Positions 34,189 to 44,285 of a stretch of 64,000 bases of DNA are shown here, piece by piece; position 1 is the stretch's first letter; the number at the start of each line of letters is the position of its first letter. The DNA is taken from positions 22,180 through 86,179 of the forward strand of contig MTMD02000005.1 of assembly GCA_002010065.2 (NCBI GenBank), in the 5' to 3' direction. Below the pieces are notes generated by a model. The model did not search any database. It had not been told where the DNA came from and saw only the letters and a program-made list of their open reading frames with translations. The position numbers and the translations under genes are program-made. The stretch is from Candidatus Pyrohabitans jungbluthii (GTDB lineage Archaea; Hydrothermarchaeota; Hydrothermarchaeia; Hydrothermarchaeales; BMS3B).

Positions 34189-34965
34189 TTGAAGGCTGCG
34201 CGGGTGCTTCGCGAGGCACTGGCGCTTCTCCGCGCGGAGCCCAAGCTTTTCGTACCCCGAATCGCCACTACCTTCATCTATACCGCCTTTCTGCTCTACC
34301 TCAGCAAGGTGCTCTATGAAGTTGTGCTCATGCTTCAGCGTGGCGAAGTGGCTGGAATAAAAGCCCTCGCTCTGCCTTTAGTAGCCAGCCTCCCCGCTAT
34401 TCTCGCGGTGGATATGCTCACCTATGGCATGTACGCCTCACTGGCGGCGCAACATAGGCGTGGTGAGGTCTCCCTTATTCTTGCGCTGAGGCAAGCGCTC
34501 TCGCGGTGGCGAAGCCTCCTGGCGATAGGCGTCGCTGCCCTGCTCTTCGTAGCCTGCGTTTTCCTTATCAGCTCTCTAACCCTAGCCGGCTTCATGTACA
34601 CCCGCTCTGCCCTCTTCGCACTGGTAACCCTGGGGATATCCTTACTTGGCGTTGTGGTTTTTGCGCTGCTCTTCTTCTTTGCCGTGCCGGTGACTGTGCT
34701 CGAGGGCAGGAGCTTTCTCGCCACAATGGAAAGAAGCGCCTCTCTTGGAGTGAGGCGAAGCAGCGAGGTGGTGGCACTGAACCTGTTCTTCATGCTCCTC
34801 ATATTCATAACCATGCTCATAGGCATGGCCACGCAGTTCAGGGGCAAGGCTTTTGCTGCGGGAGTTGTGCTATTCTTAATTGGAAGGCTGATTCAGGCGG
34901 TGGTTTACACCTACATGAGTGTGGTCGCGCCTACGGCTTACCTGCTGGAGGAAGAGGATGGTTGA
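34189..34965 (+). CDS. Multi-pass membrane protein of unknown function
   Basis: 258 residues with about six hydrophobic segments and an Arg-rich cytoplasmic N-terminus (REALALLRAEPKLFVPRI). It resembles the loosely defined DUF4013-type archaeal membrane proteins. The TTG start lies 1 bp after the tgtA stop, and its end overlaps the XPF nuclease by 8 bp. No catalytic motif visible. Confidence 0.7.
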   Translation: MKAARVLREALALLRAEPKLFVPRIATTFIYTAFLLYLSKVLYEVVLMLQRGEVAGIKALALPLVASLPAILAVDMLTYGMYASLAAQHRRGEVSLILALRQALSRWRSLLAIGVAALLFVACVFLISSLTLAGFMYTRSALFALVTLGISLLGVVVFALLFFFAVPVTVLEGRSFLATMERSASLGVRRSSEVVALNLFFMLLIFITMLIGMATQFRGKAFAAGVVLFLIGRLIQAVVYTYMSVVAPTAYLLEEEDG

Positions 34966-35626
34966 GGTAATTGCGGATGTTCGCGAGCAGGCTTCGCAGG
35001 TGCCTGTACTGCTCCAGGAGCTAGGGGCTAAGGTAAAACTGCGCAGCCTTACTGTCGCCGACTATGTGGTGAGTGAGCGCGTTGGCATAGAGCGCAAGTC
35101 AGCGCGAGACTATCTGTCGTCGCTTTTTTCTGGCAGGCTTTTCGACCAGGCGAGCAGGCTGAGTGAGGCTTATGAAAAGCCGGTGATACTCATCGAAGGC
35201 TACTTAGAGGAGGAGCTCGACTGGTTCAATAACTTCTCTGCCATATGGGGTAGCCTCTTTTCGCTTAGCCTCGACATGGGCGTAACGGTACTTCAGGCAA
35301 AAGACCAGGCGTCTGTGGCTAGGGCGATTCTCACCCTTGCAAGGAGGGAGCAGGAGGAGCGGCGCTCAAAGCCGAGGATTAGAGCTAAGCCCAGAATGCT
35401 GAGCATGGATGAAAAACAGGTGTTCTTGGTGAGCGGGCTGCCTAGCGTTGGTACAGAGCTCGCAGAGCGCCTGCTCGCCCATTTCCGTACGCCGCGAAGA
35501 GTTTTCGCCGCAAAGGAAAGGGAGCTGGTGAAGGTGCCGGGGATAGGCAGGAAAAAGGCTCGCAGCATAGCGAGGGTACTCGACTCAGAGTTCCGCTCTT
35601 TTAAGCAGGCTTCGCTGGAGGAGTGA
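34958..35626 (+). CDS. Stand-alone XPF/ERCC4-type structure-specific nuclease
   Basis: About 222 residues: an ERCC4 nuclease domain with DVREQ near the start and the catalytic ERKSARDYLSSL motif, then a linker and a tandem helix-hairpin-helix domain (SGLPSVGTELAERLL, VPGIGRKKARSIA). It would cut branched or flap DNA as a dimer. There is no helicase domain, unlike Hef of many euryarchaea; short XPF forms are better known from Crenarchaeota and Thermoplasmatales. GAGGAAGAGG precedes ATG 34958. Confidence 0.9.
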   Translation: MVEVIADVREQASQVPVLLQELGAKVKLRSLTVADYVVSERVGIERKSARDYLSSLFSGRLFDQASRLSEAYEKPVILIEGYLEEELDWFNNFSAIWGSLFSLSLDMGVTVLQAKDQASVARAILTLARREQEERRSKPRIRAKPRMLSMDEKQVFLVSGLPSVGTELAERLLAHFRTPRRVFAAKERELVKVPGIGRKKARSIARVLDSEFRSFKQASLEE

Positions 35627-36072
35627 GCTTGCCGAGGGATGAGGTGCATGTCATTGTGGGCGTGGTTGTGCTTATCCCAGTGCTGCACCTTGCTTGGGAG
35701 CGCCTCTCCCCCAGTGATGTGCTCCTTTTTACCCTCGCCTACCTGTTCAGTCTGCTGTGGCTTTCCCCTGACTTGGACCTGGATAAGGGCTCCAGAAGCA
35801 TGCGTCGCTGGGGCATACTTGCGGCGATATGGGTGCCCTACGCAAAACTAATGCGCCATCGCGGGCTGAGCCACAGCCTTTTTGCGGGTTTCGTCACGAG
35901 GCTTGCCTACCTGGCGGTGTTTCTCCTGCCCGTCATCTCTCTCATTGATCGTGGGCTTAACCTTAATCTCAGCGCCGCAAGCGTGGGTGTTTTTGTTCTA
36001 GGGATGTGGGTTCCCCATGCTCTCCACGTGCTCCTCGACAGGCTCGACGAAGCTCTCGGAGGAAGGCTCTAG
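35623..36072 (+). CDS. DUF2227-like membrane-bound metal-dependent hydrolase
   Basis: 149 residues, four hydrophobic segments, and scattered metal-ligand motifs: EVHV near the start, LSPDLDLD, MRHRGLSHS and PHALHVLLDRL. This layout fits the DUF2227/YdjM-like family of putative membrane metal hydrolases. It starts with GTG overlapping the XPF gene by 4 bp and ends overlapping the convergent PLD gene by 4 bp. Substrate unknown. Confidence 0.75.
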   Translation: MSLPRDEVHVIVGVVVLIPVLHLAWERLSPSDVLLFTLAYLFSLLWLSPDLDLDKGSRSMRRWGILAAIWVPYAKLMRHRGLSHSLFAGFVTRLAYLAVFLLPVISLIDRGLNLNLSAASVGVFVLGMWVPHALHVLLDRLDEALGGRL

Positions 36073-37274
36073 CGGCGGCTGCGCAGCCTAATCGCTAAAG
36101 CTAGGAGTAGTACTGCAAGCACTGCAAAAATCGCCAGGTTCTGTTTGCTTCTATCATCCCCGCTCCTCTCCCAGTCCTCTAAGAAAAGTTTCTCGAAATA
36201 GCGCGCTGGCGAGCCGTAGATTATCACATTCACCTCGCGGTTCTTCTTGGGCGAGTGCTCATTCCAGTTCATGCTTCCCAGCATCACAGCTTTGCCGTCG
36301 ACCACCATGCCCTTGAGGTGGTACTTCTTGATTTTGTTATTTGTCTTAGCGAGGCGTGCCTCAAGCGGGAGGTTCTCTCTCTGCGCGATCTCATTCACAT
36401 AGCGAACGGTGCGCAGGTTGCTCCTAGGGTCATCTTCCTTCACATGGTACCAGGTGGAGTCCAGAAGTATCTTTACCTCCACACCACGACGAGCCGCATT
36501 TATCGCCTCCTCTAGGAAGAGATTGGGCGTTGTAGCAGGCGAGCCCTCCTTTGTTTTGCCCCAGTAGGTGTATATGTAGAATTGCTCTATGTAGATAGAG
36601 CGGTTCGCACTTCTAAGCAGGGCAAGCGTGGCGTCTATCGCATTCTCAGGGGCAATAACCGCAACCACAGGGAAATTGCCCATGAAGCTCCTTCCGGTAA
36701 AGCGGGCTTTCGTCTCGCTCATGGCTAAGTCAGCGCCTTCCTTGCCTTGGTATCTCACGCTTTGCCTGAGGTCTGCGAAGAAAATCTCTGCGAGAAATCT
36801 TGATAGCTCCTCGCTTGCAAGGATAGCGCCCCACCCACGGTTGCCCTTCCCATACACTGGAAACCCGCTGTCACCAAAATTTTCAGTGGTTATCAGAACG
36901 CTTGCATTGTCTGCAATGGCGTACTTAGCATGGTTAAACCTCAGCTTGCCGTCGTAAAGATAGACCTCTGCCCCATTCGCGGCAAGCGTGCTGAGAAGCA
37001 TGCGCTCCTTCTCCGGCATACCTCCGGCTGGTGCCTTGTCAACCATAACCACGACCTGGGTGCCCTCTTCAAGTTCCCTGAGCAGCGCCCCCGCTATCTC
37101 TTCGCTGGTGAATGTGTAAACGTTAATATAGAGCGAGGTGTTTGAAGAGTCTATGAAGCTGGTAAGTGTGGCAAGCGCTGACTCTGGCGAGGAGAATGCT
37201 GTAACCTGTGTGGCGGTGAATTCCGTTGAGTATGCGCATGGGAGCAGGAGTAGTATGAGGAGTATGTATCTCAT
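36069..37274 (-). CDS. Secreted, membrane-anchored phospholipase D-like protein (two HKD motifs)
   Basis: 401 residues: signal peptide (ILLILLLLPCAYS), two PLD half-domains with HxKx4D motifs (FNHAKYAIADN near residue 115 and YHLKGMVVDG near residue 325, the second followed by GSMNWNEHS), and a C-terminal transmembrane helix ending RLRSRR. The catalytic part is thus outside the cell. PLD enzymes cut phosphodiesters in lipids or nucleic acids; the substrate cannot be inferred. A second, topologically inverse PLD gene is at 60.2 kb. Confidence 0.85.
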   Translation of the reverse strand: MRYILLILLLLPCAYSTEFTATQVTAFSSPESALATLTSFIDSSNTSLYINVYTFTSEEIAGALLRELEEGTQVVVMVDKAPAGGMPEKERMLLSTLAANGAEVYLYDGKLRFNHAKYAIADNASVLITTENFGDSGFPVYGKGNRGWGAILASEELSRFLAEIFFADLRQSVRYQGKEGADLAMSETKARFTGRSFMGNFPVVAVIAPENAIDATLALLRSANRSIYIEQFYIYTYWGKTKEGSPATTPNLFLEEAINAARRGVEVKILLDSTWYHVKEDDPRSNLRTVRYVNEIAQRENLPLEARLAKTNNKIKKYHLKGMVVDGKAVMLGSMNWNEHSPKKNREVNVIIYGSPARYFEKLFLEDWERSGDDRSKQNLAIFAVLAVLLLALAIRLRSRR

Positions 37275-37363
37275 TGTCTAAAGTATTTCAATACTCGATA
37301 AAAAGGTTCACCCATCAAAAGAATTAAAAATTTTGACGCCTATATAAGAGAAGGTTGCCCCGC

Positions 37364-39046
37364 ATGAAAGATGCGAACTTTAAGCTCTGGAAAGATGTTG
37401 TAGAAAACCTGGATGAGGCTGTGCATGTAATCAACAGAGATTTTAAGATAGTCCTCGCCAACCGTAGGCTCGCTGAACTTGTGGGTCTGCAGAAGGAGGA
37501 AATAACAGGAAAGAAGCTTTTTGAGCTTTTTCCTGCAGAGAAGGGGGTTGAGAGGGAGTACTTAGAGGTTTTTAACTCGGGAGAGGGATTGCGAACCACC
37601 GAAAGAATGGTATTTGGAGGTAAAGAGTACTACATGAGGACAACAAAGCTCCCTCTTGACCTGAAGGGTGAGAGGCTTGTTTTAACAATTATTCGCGATG
37701 TAACTGATGAAGAACTCGCCAAAAAGGAAATATTGAAACTTAAAAACTTTAGTGATAGTATTTTTGAGAGTATATCCACTGGAATAATGGTCCTCGACAG
37801 AGATTTTAAGATAAGGGCTATGAATGCATACCAAGTGGAGCACATGCGCAGGTTTGGAAAGCTTAATATAAATCGTGAGGAGGTAATCGGGAAGCATTTC
37901 AGTGAGATAAGCACGCTGCTAGAGGAGGAGCATCGCGGCGAAAGCTTCAGGGAGCTTTTCAGACGTGTGCTGGAGCAAGGCGAGGTTATAAAGATTTACA
38001 ACCATGAGCATCGCTCAAAGGCAGGGGCTACAGTTTATCTAAACTTTACGCTTCAGCCCTTGAGAGGAGCAGGCGGTGAAATAGAGGGGGTAGTACTTCT
38101 CAGTGAGGATGCCACCGAAAAAGCTATGCTGGAGCAGGAGGTTGAGCAGAGCAGGGACTTTCTCAAGAGAATACTTGAAAGCCTAGGTCAGGGTGTCGTC
38201 GTTGTAGACCGGGAATTCAGGATTTTAATGTGCAATACAGCCTACACTGAGATGGCTGGGCTAAGCAGGGAAGAGATTATTGGAAAGAAGTGTTATGAGG
38301 TTGCTCACCTCCGGCAATGGTCATGCGCAGAGGAAAGGGAACTCTGTCCTGCTGTTGAGGTTTTTTCAACCGGAAAGCCCGTAAAGGTTGTGCATGAGCA
38401 TCGCAGAAAAGACGGGAGTAGCTATTACGCTGAGGTAAACGCGTATCCTCTGAGAAACGATAGGGGTGAAGTGGTTCAGGTTATAGAGATGGTAAACGAC
38501 ATAACAGAGAGATACGAGCTTGAAAAGAAGCTGAGGGAGACGAGGGACTTCCTTAACAATATTGTAAAAAGCTCCGGGGATGCAATAGTAGCAACCGACT
38601 TGGAGGGCAGGATAACCTTCTGGAGCCAGGGAGCAGAGAATTTGTTTGGCTACAAAGCGAAGGAAATGCTGGGTGGGAGCATATACGACCTATATCCTGA
38701 GGAGTTTAAGGTTAAGAGGAAGAGAATGGAGGAGTTCCTCCTAGAGTATCCTGAAAATGCAATAAGAAACTACAGGATGAAGATTTACAAAAAGGACGGT
38801 AAACTTGTGGATATAAGCCTCTCCCTTTCTCTGCTAAAGGATGCAAAGGGCGAGCCCATCGGCATGGTTGGTATATCCAAAGATATAACCAGAGAAGTTA
38901 AGGCTGAAGAGGAACTGAAGCGAAAGATACGTGAGCTTGAGGACTTCTACAACATGGCGATTGGAAGGGAAATAAAGATGATAGAACTCAAAAATGAGAT
39001 TGAGAGGCTGCGTGAGGAGATTCGCAGGTTGCGAGGCGAAGCGTGA
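37364..39046 (+). CDS. Multi-PAS sensor protein without kinase domain
   Basis: About 560 residues forming four PAS/PAC repeats (residues ~10-125, 130-260, 265-385, 390-520; each with NR/VxxANR or IxxxNxxY cores and DVT/DIT ends), then a coiled coil to the C-terminus. The third PAS has extra cysteines (CYEV ... SCAEERELC) that could hold a metal or redox centre. There is no transmembrane segment, so it is cytosolic. It overlaps the following histidine kinase by 4 bp, implying a sensor module acting with that kinase. A TTG at 37355 is an alternative start. Confidence 0.85.
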   Translation: MKDANFKLWKDVVENLDEAVHVINRDFKIVLANRRLAELVGLQKEEITGKKLFELFPAEKGVEREYLEVFNSGEGLRTTERMVFGGKEYYMRTTKLPLDLKGERLVLTIIRDVTDEELAKKEILKLKNFSDSIFESISTGIMVLDRDFKIRAMNAYQVEHMRRFGKLNINREEVIGKHFSEISTLLEEEHRGESFRELFRRVLEQGEVIKIYNHEHRSKAGATVYLNFTLQPLRGAGGEIEGVVLLSEDATEKAMLEQEVEQSRDFLKRILESLGQGVVVVDREFRILMCNTAYTEMAGLSREEIIGKKCYEVAHLRQWSCAEERELCPAVEVFSTGKPVKVVHEHRRKDGSSYYAEVNAYPLRNDRGEVVQVIEMVNDITERYELEKKLRETRDFLNNIVKSSGDAIVATDLEGRITFWSQGAENLFGYKAKEMLGGSIYDLYPEEFKVKRKRMEEFLLEYPENAIRNYRMKIYKKDGKLVDISLSLSLLKDAKGEPIGMVGISKDITREVKAEEELKRKIRELEDFYNMAIGREIKMIELKNEIERLREEIRRLRGEA

Positions 39047-40533
39047 TGCTCAAATTTCTGAGAGAGCTCACTGCGACAATAAAAACTCATAGGCTGAGTA
39101 TTGCAATAGGTGTAAGTGGTTGGCTCCTGCTCATCCTCTATCTCACCTATGAATACAAAGCCATGGCTGGTCTCCGGGGGCTTATTGCTCACCTCACAAG
39201 AATTGACCCCATATTTCTCACATTTCACATTATGATTTTCCTCGCCCCGGTGGTTTCAACAGCTTTCGCCTACCTAGTGAGCAAAAAGATTGAGCTTGAA
39301 GCTGAGCTCAGAAAACACACAGAAGAGCTGATAAAGATAGTCGAGGAGAGAACAACGCAACTTAGGCACTACTCGGAGCATCTGAAGGAGCTTGTGGATG
39401 AGCGCACCGCTGAGCTTCGCGCCATTCTTGTTGCCTCGATGGATGCGGTGATAAATTTCAGCAGCAGGGGCGAGATTCTGATGTGGAGTCGAGGAGCAGA
39501 AGATATCCTCGGCTATAGTGAAGCTGAGGTTGCCGGTGAAGCCTTTGAGAATCTCTTTCCCCCGGAGATTAGGGAGGAGCTAAGGGAACTCATCAAAAAG
39601 GCGAGAATTGAGGGATTTGCAAGGCAGGGAGAACTCAAGATGCGCAGAAAAGACGGAAGCGTTATCGATGTAGAGATGACCTTGACATCCCTGGGTAAGC
39701 TGGGATTCACCGCAATAGTGCGCGACATTACCCAGAGGAAACAATATGAGGAGATGCTCAAGCGCAGCCGGGATGCGTACTTCAATATGCTCCAAGACTT
39801 GGAGAAGGCACATGAGGAACTAAAGTTTGCCTATAATGAGCTTCGGGAGATAGACAGGATTAAAACCGACATAATATCCAATGTAAGCCATGAACTAAAG
39901 ACGCCGCTAACTGTGGCGAGGGGATTTATAGAGCTTGCTATGGGCGAGGCAAATGATAATGTAAAGGGATACCTCAAGAAGGCTGCAGAGGCTCTCGACA
40001 GGCAGAGCCACATAATAGATGACCTGGTGAAGGTTGCAGAGATACACAGGGGTGAAATATCGCTTAATTTCGAAGTGGCCGATATTGAGAATATTATATG
40101 GGAGGTAGTGGAGAGGAAGGAAGATATGGCGGCACGCCACAGGGTTAGAATATATGTGGAGCTTGATAACGGTCTGCCTCCTGTTAAGGTTGACGTCAGC
40201 GGCATTAAGCATGTGCTCAACAACCTACTGGACAATGCGATAAAGTTCAACCGCATAGGGGGGGAGGTGAAGGTAAAGGTAACCAATCCGAAGAGTGGTG
40301 GCTATATAGTAATCTGCATTGAGGACACCGGCATAGGTATAGAAAAGCAGCACCTTGAGAAGATATTCGAGCCTCTGTATCAAGTGGACTCCTCCACCAC
40401 GAGGCGCTACCCAGGCACGGGTATGGGCTTAGCCCTAGCAAAGCGCATGGTGGAACTGCACGGCGGAAGCATATGGGCAGAAAGCGAGCCGGGGAAGGGG
40501 AGCAAGTTCTGCTTTACCCTGCCCGTTGAATAA
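39043..40533 (+). CDS. Membrane histidine kinase with PAS domain
   Basis: 496 residues: two hydrophobic segments (~20-37 and ~58-82), a coiled coil to ~130, one PAS domain (~135-245), HisKA with the phosphorylated His in [11 protein letters not shown], and HATPase_c with LLDNAIKFN (N box), EDTGIGIE (G1) and [12 protein letters not shown] (G2). Translationally coupled to the PAS protein upstream. No response regulator gene is in the window, so its output partner is elsewhere. Confidence 0.92.
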   Translation: MMLKFLRELTATIKTHRLSIAIGVSGWLLLILYLTYEYKAMAGLRGLIAHLTRIDPIFLTFHIMIFLAPVVSTAFAYLVSKKIELEAELRKHTEELIKIVEERTTQLRHYSEHLKELVDERTAELRAILVASMDAVINFSSRGEILMWSRGAEDILGYSEAEVAGEAFENLFPPEIREELRELIKKARIEGFARQGELKMRRKDGSVIDVEMTLTSLGKLGFTAIVRDITQRKQYEEMLKRSRDAYFNMLQDLEKAHEELKFAYNELREIDRIKTDIISNVSHELKTPLTVARGFIELAMGEANDNVKGYLKKAAEALDRQSHIIDDLVKVAEIHRGEISLNFEVADIENIIWEVVERKEDMAARHRVRIYVELDNGLPPVKVDVSGIKHVLNNLLDNAIKFNRIGGEVKVKVTNPKSGGYIVICIEDTGIGIEKQHLEKIFEPLYQVDSSTTRRYPGTGMGLALAKRMVELHGGSIWAESEPGKGSKFCFTLPVE

Positions 40534-40680
40534 TCAGTGCAGCTTTACTGAGAGGTGCACTAGGAATGCGGCGAAAAGGGCGAGGAGTAGCGCTTTGATA
40601 AGGTCGCCGGAGAATAGCCTCTCCACGGCTATGGTCATGAGCGCAATCGCAGCCAGCTTGATAATATGCTCAAGCTTCAT
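40534..40680 (-). CDS. 48-aa single-pass membrane protein in the cytochrome b operon
   Basis: A 48-codon frame, ATG 40680 to TGA 40534, too small for routine gene calling. It has a basic/acidic N-terminus (MKLEHIIKL), and two hydrophobic stretches with AVERLFSGD between. It overlaps the upstream cytochrome gene by 4 bp (ATGA), a strong sign of translation. Probably a small subunit of the cytochrome b complex. Confidence 0.65.
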   Translation of the reverse strand: MKLEHIIKLAAIALMTIAVERLFSGDLIKALLLALFAAFLVHLSVKLH

Positions 40681-41108
40681 GTTAGTAGCTCAGCGTAACT
40701 GGTTATGTCTGCGGTGTAGGCATAGTAGGCAAGGTAGAGGAGGAGCAGCACGAAAGCAATGCCTGCAATGCTCCAAGCACGCCTTTTCAGGGGGTGCTCT
40801 GCCTCTTCCTCGCCCCTGTCTATAAAGGGGAGAAGTAGTATTACCAGGAGGATAACCACTGGCAGAGCTACAGCCATGCTCTGGTTGGGGGAGATGTTGC
40901 TATCCCAGAAGGCGAGGAAGCCGAAGAGGGGTGAGAGGTACCACTGCGGCTCTATCGCGGTGATTTCACCCACTTTTGCCTCTTCACCAAGAGGTGCAGG
41001 AAAGTAGGCTGCGAGCAGAAGGAGCACACCCAGCACAAAGCTGGCGACACCTAACTCGCGGACCACCTGGTAGGGGAAGAATGGTATCCTTAGCTCCTGC
41101 TTTTTCAT
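40677..41108 (-). CDS. Cytochrome b C-terminal subunit (subunit IV/PetD-like)
   Basis: About 143 residues with three hydrophobic segments, matching the C-terminal half of cytochrome b (FFPYQVVRELG, then the Qo-site loop). The usual PEWY motif of the quinol-oxidising site reads PQWY (IEPQWYLSP), so the catalytic glutamate is replaced by Gln. Lies 10 bp after the cytochrome b6-like gene. It would complete a split b6/subunit-IV core. Confidence 0.85.
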   Translation of the reverse strand: MKKQELRIPFFPYQVVRELGVASFVLGVLLLLAAYFPAPLGEEAKVGEITAIEPQWYLSPLFGFLAFWDSNISPNQSMAVALPVVILLVILLLPFIDRGEEEAEHPLKRRAWSIAGIAFVLLLLYLAYYAYTADITSYAELLT

Positions 41109-41118
41109 CCTCAACACC

Positions 41119-41778
41119 TCACATGTAGCTCGCTATCCCCTGCCTCCTCACCATGAGGAAATGGATAATCATCAGGGTAAAGGCAGCCATGGGTATGAGG
41201 AAGACATGCAGGAAGTATAGCCTCGTAAGAGTCTCTCCGGTTATCGCCACCTCGCCAAGAAAAACCCTCACCACCCATGCGCCTGCGAAGGGCAGCGATG
41301 CAGGGGCGAGCACCACAACGCTGGTGGCGCCGTAGCTTGCAACGTCCCAGCGCAGGGCATAGCCGCTGAACCCAAAGGTGAAGGTAAGTAAGAGCAGAGC
41401 CACGCCCACTAGCCAGTTCAGCTCCCTAGGCTTGCGGTAGGCGCCCATGAAGTACACCCTGAGCATGTGCAGGAGCACTGCCGCAATCATAACGTTGCCA
41501 GCCCAGTAGTGAAGGCTCCTAACAAGGGAGCCCAGAGGCACTTCATAAGTTATCACCCTCACGCTCTCATACGCGAAGGCTGCATCTGGCAGGTAGTACC
41601 TTGCGAGAGCTATTCCGGTGACCACCTCTACGAGGAAGGCGAGGAAGGCTACGCCACCAAGGCAGTAGACGGGGTTGGCAGCCTGTTTTGGCACCATTTT
41701 GCGCAAAGCACGCTCTATATCGCTGCGAATTCCAAGCCTCTCGTCCAGCCAGTCTATTAGCTTAGTGGTGAGGCTCAT
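41119..41778 (-). CDS. Cytochrome b6-like subunit
   Basis: 219 residues with four main membrane helices. The four haem ligands are H90 and H104 on helix B and H191 and H206 on helix D, giving 13- and 14-residue spacers, the b6-type pattern. GYALRWD and the GxxG positions flank the haems. It would move electrons between quinone and haems in the membrane. Neither a Rieske protein nor a c-type cytochrome gene is next to it. Confidence 0.9.
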   Translation of the reverse strand: MSLTTKLIDWLDERLGIRSDIERALRKMVPKQAANPVYCLGGVAFLAFLVEVVTGIALARYYLPDAAFAYESVRVITYEVPLGSLVRSLHYWAGNVMIAAVLLHMLRVYFMGAYRKPRELNWLVGVALLLLTFTFGFSGYALRWDVASYGATSVVVLAPASLPFAGAWVVRVFLGEVAITGETLTRLYFLHVFLIPMAAFTLMIIHFLMVRRQGIASYM

Positions 41779-42110
41779 TGCCCACCCCCCGAGATGTACT
41801 TCAGTAGCAAAGCCAAGCTGCTAACCGCAATGGCTGCGATCGCGATGAGCGCGGTGCCCTTAATAAACCCCTTCTCGCTGGAAATGATCCCCACCCTGCT
41901 CCTCCTCTCGAGGATATCAGTGAGAAGCTCGCCCAGAAGCTCGTACCTCACTAGGTACAGCACAACTCCTAGGAGCAGAAAGGCAGCACCCAGGTAGGTA
42001 CCCACAAGCTTTGGCTCCCCACCGATGAGAGCCTCCCTCATCGCAGCAAGGGATAGCAGGATTACCGCAAGGGAAAGCGGCACGAGGGTGGAAATGCGTA
42101 CCATGCCCAT
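41775..42110 (-). CDS. Small membrane protein of the cytochrome b operon
   Basis: About 111 residues with three hydrophobic segments (near residues 5-22, 38-55 and 85-105) and a charged loop LTDILERRSRVGIISSEKG. It overlaps cytochrome b by 4 bp. GGTGG lies 5 bp before ATG 42110; an ATG at 42131 is possible. No cofactor motif. Probably an accessory subunit; it could take the structural place of a Rieske or haem subunit, which is speculation. Confidence 0.65.
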   Translation of the reverse strand: MGMVRISTLVPLSLAVILLSLAAMREALIGGEPKLVGTYLGAAFLLLGVVLYLVRYELLGELLTDILERRSRVGIISSEKGFIKGTALIAIAAIAVSSLALLLKYISGGGQ

Positions 42111-42111
42111 T

Positions 42112-42279
42112 TCAACCACCGAGCTTTTCAAATATGTAGTCGAGCAGGAGGACTAAGAAAATCGCGGCAAAACTCAGCGCAAAGCTCAGAGGTTCGCCAA
42201 GCGCATAGTCGCGCGAGGGCACCGCAGAAGGTATTGCTAAGAGAGGAGCAGCGGCTACCAAAGCATTCGTTTTTTCCAT
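42112..42279 (-). CDS. 55-aa membrane peptide, first gene of the cytochrome b operon
   Basis: A 55-codon frame from ATG 42279 to TGA 42114-42112. Two hydrophobic stretches (ALVAAAPLLAIP and FALSFAAIFLVLLLDYIFEK). A different frame of the same DNA is open to 42355 but gives a protein of implausible composition. Its stop is 2 bp before the next ATG (42110), supporting coupled translation. Likely a small subunit. Confidence 0.6.
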   Translation of the reverse strand: MEKTNALVAAAPLLAIPSAVPSRDYALGEPLSFALSFAAIFLVLLLDYIFEKLGG

Positions 42280-42351
42280 CATTCCGGATTAAAGATTGCC
42301 CCCCTGTGGTATATAAAGGTTCAGTTTTTCCATGTATGCTGGAAGAAACCA

Positions 42352-43950
42352 TCATTCAGTTTCTGGCATATTGCTAGAAAAATTGGCAAGCCCCTCCTGC
42401 TCTTTCATAAGCTTGTACTCAATGCTGTCCGCGAGCGCTATCCAGCTTGCCTCGATGATGTTCTCAGACACGCCTACGGTGCCCCAGCTATGCTTGCCGT
42501 CGCTGCTCTCTATGAGCACGCGCACCTTTGCTCCTGTGCCCTCGTGGGTGTCGAGCACGCGCACCTTATAATCTGTGAGGTATACCTGCTTAAGCACAGG
42601 GTAGAACTTCTCCAGCGCCTTGCGCAGCGCATTATCTAAAGCGTTAACAGGGCCATTTCCTTCTGCAGCCGTGTGCTCATACTTATCGCGAACCCTCACC
42701 TTCACCGTCGCCTCGGAGCGAATCCGCTCGCGTTCGGTGCTCACAATTACGCGGAAGCCTTCCAGCTCAAAGAAGGGCTTTGTTAGGCCAAGGGCGCGCT
42801 TCATGAGCAGCTCAAAACTCGCTTCGGCGCCTTCGAATTGATATCCCTGCTTCTCCATCTCCTTGAGCTTCTGGAGTATGAGCTTTACTTCGGGTGAGTC
42901 CTTCTCTAAGGCAATACCGTACTCCTTAGCTTTAACGTAGATGTTTGTCCTACCCGAGAGCTCAGACACCAGAAAGCGCCGCACGTTACCCACGCTCTCC
43001 GGATCAACGTGCTCATATGTGCGCGGGGCCTTGTAGACCGCATCCACGTGAATCCCCGCCTTATGGGCGAAGGCGGAGCTACCCACGTAGGGCAAGTTGT
43101 GCTGATGCGGAAGATTGGCGATCTCACTCACAAAGCGCGAGACCTCCGTGAGCTTTTGCAGCTGCTCATCGCTTATGCAGTCTATGCCAAGCTTCAGCTT
43201 GAGGTTGGGGATTATGGAGCAGAGGTTAGCGTTACCACAGCGCTCGCCATAGCCGTTTATAGTGCCTTGAACCTGCACCGCGCCCATTCTCACGGCGATA
43301 ATCGAGTTTGCCACTGCGGTGTCAGCGTCGTTATGTGCATGTATCCCCAAAGGCGTTGTAACCTTGCTTTTAACCTCCTTTATAATTTCCATGGTCTCGA
43401 AGGGTAAGGTTCCGCCGTTGGTGTCGCAGAGCACTAAGCAATCAACCCTCGCCTCCTCAGCGGCGCGTAGCGTGGCAAGGGCATACTCTGGGTTGCCCTT
43501 ATAGGCATCGAAGAAGTGCTCCGCGTCGAAGAAGACCTCCAACCCATGATCCTTGAGAAATTCCACGCTCTCGGTAATCATCGCCAGGTTTTCCTCAAGC
43601 TCAACCTTGAGCGCTGCCTTCACGTGCAGGTCCCAGCTCTTCCCGAAGATGGTCACAGTATTAACGCCGCTATCCACAAGAGCACGGAGGTTCACATCCT
43701 TAGAAGCGCTCACCTTAGCCCTGCGAGTGCTGCCAAAAGCTACAAGGCGAGCGTTGCTGAGCTCAAGCTTCCTCGCCTTCTCGAAGAATTCAGCATCTTT
43801 GGGGTTCGAGCCCGGCCACCCGCCCTCGATGTAGTGTATACCAAGCTCGTCCAGCTTTGCGGCAATGCGAAGCTTGTCCTCTACTGAGAAGGAGATGTGC
43901 TCTGACTGCGTACCGTCTCGCAGAGTGGTGTCGTAGAGCTTCACCTGCAT
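42352..43950 (-). CDS. cimA: Citramalate synthase (LeuA-like family)
   Basis: 532 residues. The N-terminal HMGL-like barrel begins [20 protein letters not shown] with metal-binding D and the HAHND motif ([14 protein letters not shown]). The C-terminal ~120 residues form a LeuA-type regulatory dimer domain. Length and the [11 protein letters not shown] segment match the bacterial/archaeal CimA group that makes citramalate from pyruvate and acetyl-CoA for isoleucine. ATG 43950 fits the conserved start. Confidence 0.9.
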   Translation of the reverse strand: MQVKLYDTTLRDGTQSEHISFSVEDKLRIAAKLDELGIHYIEGGWPGSNPKDAEFFEKARKLELSNARLVAFGSTRRAKVSASKDVNLRALVDSGVNTVTIFGKSWDLHVKAALKVELEENLAMITESVEFLKDHGLEVFFDAEHFFDAYKGNPEYALATLRAAEEARVDCLVLCDTNGGTLPFETMEIIKEVKSKVTTPLGIHAHNDADTAVANSIIAVRMGAVQVQGTINGYGERCGNANLCSIIPNLKLKLGIDCISDEQLQKLTEVSRFVSEIANLPHQHNLPYVGSSAFAHKAGIHVDAVYKAPRTYEHVDPESVGNVRRFLVSELSGRTNIYVKAKEYGIALEKDSPEVKLILQKLKEMEKQGYQFEGAEASFELLMKRALGLTKPFFELEGFRVIVSTERERIRSEATVKVRVRDKYEHTAAEGNGPVNALDNALRKALEKFYPVLKQVYLTDYKVRVLDTHEGTGAKVRVLIESSDGKHSWGTVGVSENIIEASWIALADSIEYKLMKEQEGLANFSSNMPETE

Positions 43951-44019
43951 CGCTCGCAACCCCTATGGCGCTGGACACGTCATACCCATGAGATAACAAT
44001 TACAAGCAAAACAATAACT

Positions 44020-44208
44020 CTACCTGTTGCCCGAAATCTTCATCGCAAGCACAAAAAAGGCGAAGCCCAGCAGAAAGAGCACTGAAAACTGGGAGATGTC
44101 ATCATTTAAAAGGTAGTGCACAGAGAAGAGTATGCACGCGAATCCAAATACTCCGTTTATCAGTGCAGGCTTAAAGGAGCCAACCCTGTAAAGCTGCACG
44201 GGTCGCAA
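44020..44208 (-). CDS. Small two-helix membrane protein
   Basis: 62 residues with two hydrophobic stretches (ALINGVFGFACILFSV and FSVLFLLGFAFFVLAM) and an NDD turn between. The TTG start at 44208 is supported by GGGAGGAA 3-10 bp upstream. Unknown function. It is divergent from the flippase-like gene at 44286. Confidence 0.6.
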   Translation of the reverse strand: MRPVQLYRVGSFKPALINGVFGFACILFSVHYLLNDDISQFSVLFLLGFAFFVLAMKISGNR

Positions 44209-44285
44209 AATTCCTCCCTCTATATCTATTCCTGATTTTACTGGCAGGTATATTTAAATCTTTTGATTTGAGATTATGTGTGCGT

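Noticed and set aside
42128..42355. 75-aa open frame on the minus strand (Cys/Ser-rich)
   Set aside because: Composition is implausible and the overlapping 55-aa membrane frame at 42112-42279 has better codon use and junctions.
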